Shown here piece after piece: positions 4,377-6,303 of a stretch of DNA of 6,303 nucleotides. A program made the position numbers and the translations under genes. The stretch covers positions 1 to 6,303 of the forward strand of contig DFES01000160.1 of the NCBI GenBank assembly GCA_002369175.1, read 5' to 3'. Position 1 is the first letter of the stretch; every line of letters starts with the position of its first letter. Under the pieces are notes generated by a model. The model was given only the letters and a program-made list of their open reading frames with translations, made no database searches and was not told where the DNA came from. The stretch comes from Selenomonadaceae bacterium UBA3796. GTDB taxonomy: Bacteria; Bacillota; Negativicutes; Selenomonadales; Selenomonadaceae.

Positions 4377-6281
4377 ATGATCAGAGAGCATCGGAGCAGG
4401 GAGAAACTGGAGTCCTATTATCGAAAATTTACGGAAGAGGGTGTCATGGATCCGAATGTCCATCCCTGGGTGGCGGAATCCTGGCGGCGCAGCAGGGAAC
4501 TGGGCGTGTCCACGGAAACCATGGACGTATCCCACCGTCTGTCCGTGGAGGAGCTTCGCAAGCGGCAGACAGGGCACGGAGAGGCGATTTCCTATTTGGC
4601 GCGCCTGAGCGACGGGCTCAGGGGATTTTTCCAGAAGTATAATCTCAGCCTCCTTTTGGTGGATACGGATTGCGTGGTTCTGAAAAGTTATTTCTTTCCC
4701 TTCTATCAGAAGACTCCCGGGGAAATCGAGGGTGTCCGCATGGGCATCAAGGAGGTTGGAACTTCTTCCATCAGCCTGTCCCTGGAGCATCAGGCATCCT
4801 TCTGGCTCTTCGGGCCTGAAATGTGGGTCAGGGAATGCCAGGTGGGGGATGCCTGCTCGACGCCGGTTCAGGTGGAGGGTGAGACACGCTACATCATGAC
4901 GCTGGTCTTTATGACGCAGACGGATATTCCCAGGGATGCGGTGATAGCCCTCCTTTTGACCATGAAAAGCGCATTGGAGCAGCATATCATGGATGTTCTC
5001 CGCAGCAAGGCCGAGGAGGCAATCTTGAATGCGGCTCCCTTTGCCGTTTACCATATCCTTTCGGACGGAGAAGTCGCCTACGCCAACTGTCTGGGGCGCA
5101 AGCGGCTGGAGGATATCGGCGTGGAGAAGCGCAAGGCCTCCAATTTGAAGGAGGTTATCCTGAATTACTCCCATACTCCAATCCAGAAGGGTTTTGAGGG
5201 GTTCGCCTCCTATAACGAAGAGGTGACCTGGATTACCCGGGAAAAGACGTATGAGGATATCACCACGGTGGTTCCGATGGAGAAGGATTCTTCGGATAGT
5301 GTTGTGGTGGTTTCCATGCCCATTGAGGATCTCCGCACGCTGGTGGCGCATGCTTCCGGCTACACGGCGAAGTACAGTCTGAACTCCATGGTGGGCAAGG
5401 GTTCTATTTTTTCCGGTGTGAAGGACAAGGCGGCGCGGGTGGCGCGGAACGGAAAGCATGTCCTTCTCCAGGGAGAGGCCGGAACGGGAAAGCAGCGCAT
5501 GGCGCACGGAATTCATCAGGCAAGCGATCGGGCGGGCGGTCCCCTCATCACACTCCGGTGCGGTGACGGGGCGCCGGAGCTTCTGGAGCAGGAGATTTTC
5601 GGCCTGGCGCTTTGCAGGGAATCCAGCCATCCGGGACGCCTGGAGCTGGCCTCCGGCGGAACGCTCTTCCTCGATGAGATTGAGAAGATGCCCATGAACG
5701 TGGCAGACGAACTGGCGGAGGTTCTCCTGACGAAGAAGACCCGCCGCCTGGGGGAGCAAACGGAGCGCGCCATTGATGTGCGGATCATTGCGGCTTGTGA
5801 TGGCGATTTGAAACGCCGGGTGGAGCGGTCCCTTTTTTCCAAGAAGCTCTATGGGATCATCTCCAAAAGCGTTATCCGCATGCCGACCCTCCGGAGCCGT
5901 CGGGAAGATATCCCCGGACTGGCTGCCCATATCATCCTGGAGCTGGCGCAGCAGCACCAGATGGAGCCGAAGCTGTTGCTGCCGGAGGCTGAGGAAAAGC
6001 TCCGGAACTATGACTGGCCCGGCAACATCAAGCAACTCCAGGCGGTGCTGGAGCAGGCGTTCTTCCATACCTGGGGCAGGAAGATCGGAGCAGGGGATAT
6101 CAACATCGTGGGAATCATCTCCTCGGATGACCGATGGAAACGGGATCGGGAGGTATTCCTGTGCGCCTGGCAGGCGGCGGGCGGCAATGTGAGCCGTCTG
6201 GCGAATCTCCTGGGTGTCAGCAGGGTCACTTTGTATCGTTATCTGAAGAAGTATGGCCTGGAGAAGAAACAGGGAAAATAG
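4377..6281 (+). CDS. AcoR-like AAA+ regulator (GAF-PAS-AAA+-Fis HTH) lacking the sigma-54 GAFTGA loop
   Basis: A 634-residue regulator built like the AcoR/DhaR class. DPNVHPWVAESWRRSRELGV (25-44) is the usual opening. A GAF-type sensor (about 65-205) contains VGTSSISLSLEHQASFWLFG, and a PAS-like domain covers about 212-312. The AAA+ domain (about 335-565) has Walker A GEAGTGK (366-372, Lys372) and Walker B GTLFLDE (428-434). A Fis-type helix-turn-helix (about 590-628) contains NVSRLANLLGVSRVTLYRYL. Key sites are altered. Between EIFG (406-409) and GRLELASGG (from 420) only LALCRESSHP stands where GAFTGA belongs. The usual FRxDLYYRL is FSKKLYGII (487-495), losing both arginine-finger positions. 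Sensor I ATNRDL is ACDGDL, and WPGNVRE is WPGNIKQ. It probably binds DNA and senses a ligand but is unlikely to activate sigma-54; E. coli TyrR is a known GAFTGA-less relative. The start at 4377 follows GGGAGG by 10 nt; 4317 would add 20 residues. Confidence 0.87.
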   Translation: MIREHRSREKLESYYRKFTEEGVMDPNVHPWVAESWRRSRELGVSTETMDVSHRLSVEELRKRQTGHGEAISYLARLSDGLRGFFQKYNLSLLLVDTDCVVLKSYFFPFYQKTPGEIEGVRMGIKEVGTSSISLSLEHQASFWLFGPEMWVRECQVGDACSTPVQVEGETRYIMTLVFMTQTDIPRDAVIALLLTMKSALEQHIMDVLRSKAEEAILNAAPFAVYHILSDGEVAYANCLGRKRLEDIGVEKRKASNLKEVILNYSHTPIQKGFEGFASYNEEVTWITREKTYEDITTVVPMEKDSSDSVVVVSMPIEDLRTLVAHASGYTAKYSLNSMVGKGSIFSGVKDKAARVARNGKHVLLQGEAGTGKQRMAHGIHQASDRAGGPLITLRCGDGAPELLEQEIFGLALCRESSHPGRLELASGGTLFLDEIEKMPMNVADELAEVLLTKKTRRLGEQTERAIDVRIIAACDGDLKRRVERSLFSKKLYGIISKSVIRMPTLRSRREDIPGLAAHIILELAQQHQMEPKLLLPEAEEKLRNYDWPGNIKQLQAVLEQAFFHTWGRKIGAGDINIVGIISSDDRWKRDREVFLCAWQAAGGNVSRLANLLGVSRVTLYRYLKKYGLEKKQGK

Positions 6282-6303
6282 AAAGGGTTTGTAACGTGCG
6301 ACT

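Noticed and set aside
4140..6068. A 642-codon open frame on the minus strand opposite the AcoR-like regulator
   Set aside because: It lies antisense to a gene with clear GAF, AAA+ and HTH motifs, reads as low-complexity His/Arg/Leu-rich sequence with no recognisable domain, and is best explained by third-position GC bias.

Overview
The window looks like a Firmicutes chromosome of moderate-to-high GC. The main support is the adjacent run walJ(yycJ)-htrA-rlmH, an order known from the wal/yyc neighbourhood of many Firmicutes. A Negativicutes/Selenomonadales source is my guess from overall feel (GC-rich genes, purine-rich ribosome binding sites, AcoR-like regulator) and cannot be proven here. No mobile element, CRISPR array, tRNA or rRNA is visible.

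Layout, left to right. (1) Bases 1-420, minus strand: the first 140 codons of tex, an RNA-binding transcription accessory protein; the rest lies off the left edge. (2) Bases 421-685: a divergent promoter region, with an extended -10 promoter for tex and a near-consensus TTGACT-17-TAAAAT promoter for the rightward operon, followed by a leader of about 140 nt. (3) Bases 686-3079: a compact operon walJ (metallo-beta-lactamase-fold hydrolase), htrA (membrane-anchored serine protease with a PDZ domain) and rlmH (23S rRNA pseudouridine-1915 methyltransferase). The last two overlap by ATGA. (4) Bases 3080-3338: an AT-rich intergenic region dense in GGAA/TTCC elements and inverted repeats, with a promoter whose -35 sits inside an inverted repeat. 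(5) Bases 3339-3680: a divergent HPr-like protein that has lost the phosphorylatable His15 but keeps a serine at the Ser46 position, recalling Crh. (6) A strong intrinsic terminator at 3722-3755, between convergent genes. (7) Bases 3790-4119, minus strand: an unrecognised small protein with three predicted membrane segments and its own good promoter. (8) Bases 4120-4376: a second divergent control region. (9) Bases 4377-6281: a large AcoR-like regulator (GAF, PAS, AAA+, Fis-type HTH) whose AAA+ domain keeps Walker A and B but lacks the GAFTGA sigma-54 contact loop and both arginine-finger positions.

The walJ-htrA-rlmH block is envelope and ribosome housekeeping. The two more unusual genes each belong to a family with a well-known mechanism, PTS phosphotransfer and sigma-54 activation, and in each the residues essential to that mechanism have been replaced. 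Both look like regulators moved to a new mode of action. They stand next to regulatory DNA rich in inverted or tandem repeats. Four of the five promoters I can propose carry an extended -10 (TGn) element. Nothing in the window links the HPr-like protein and the regulator functionally; they are merely near each other.
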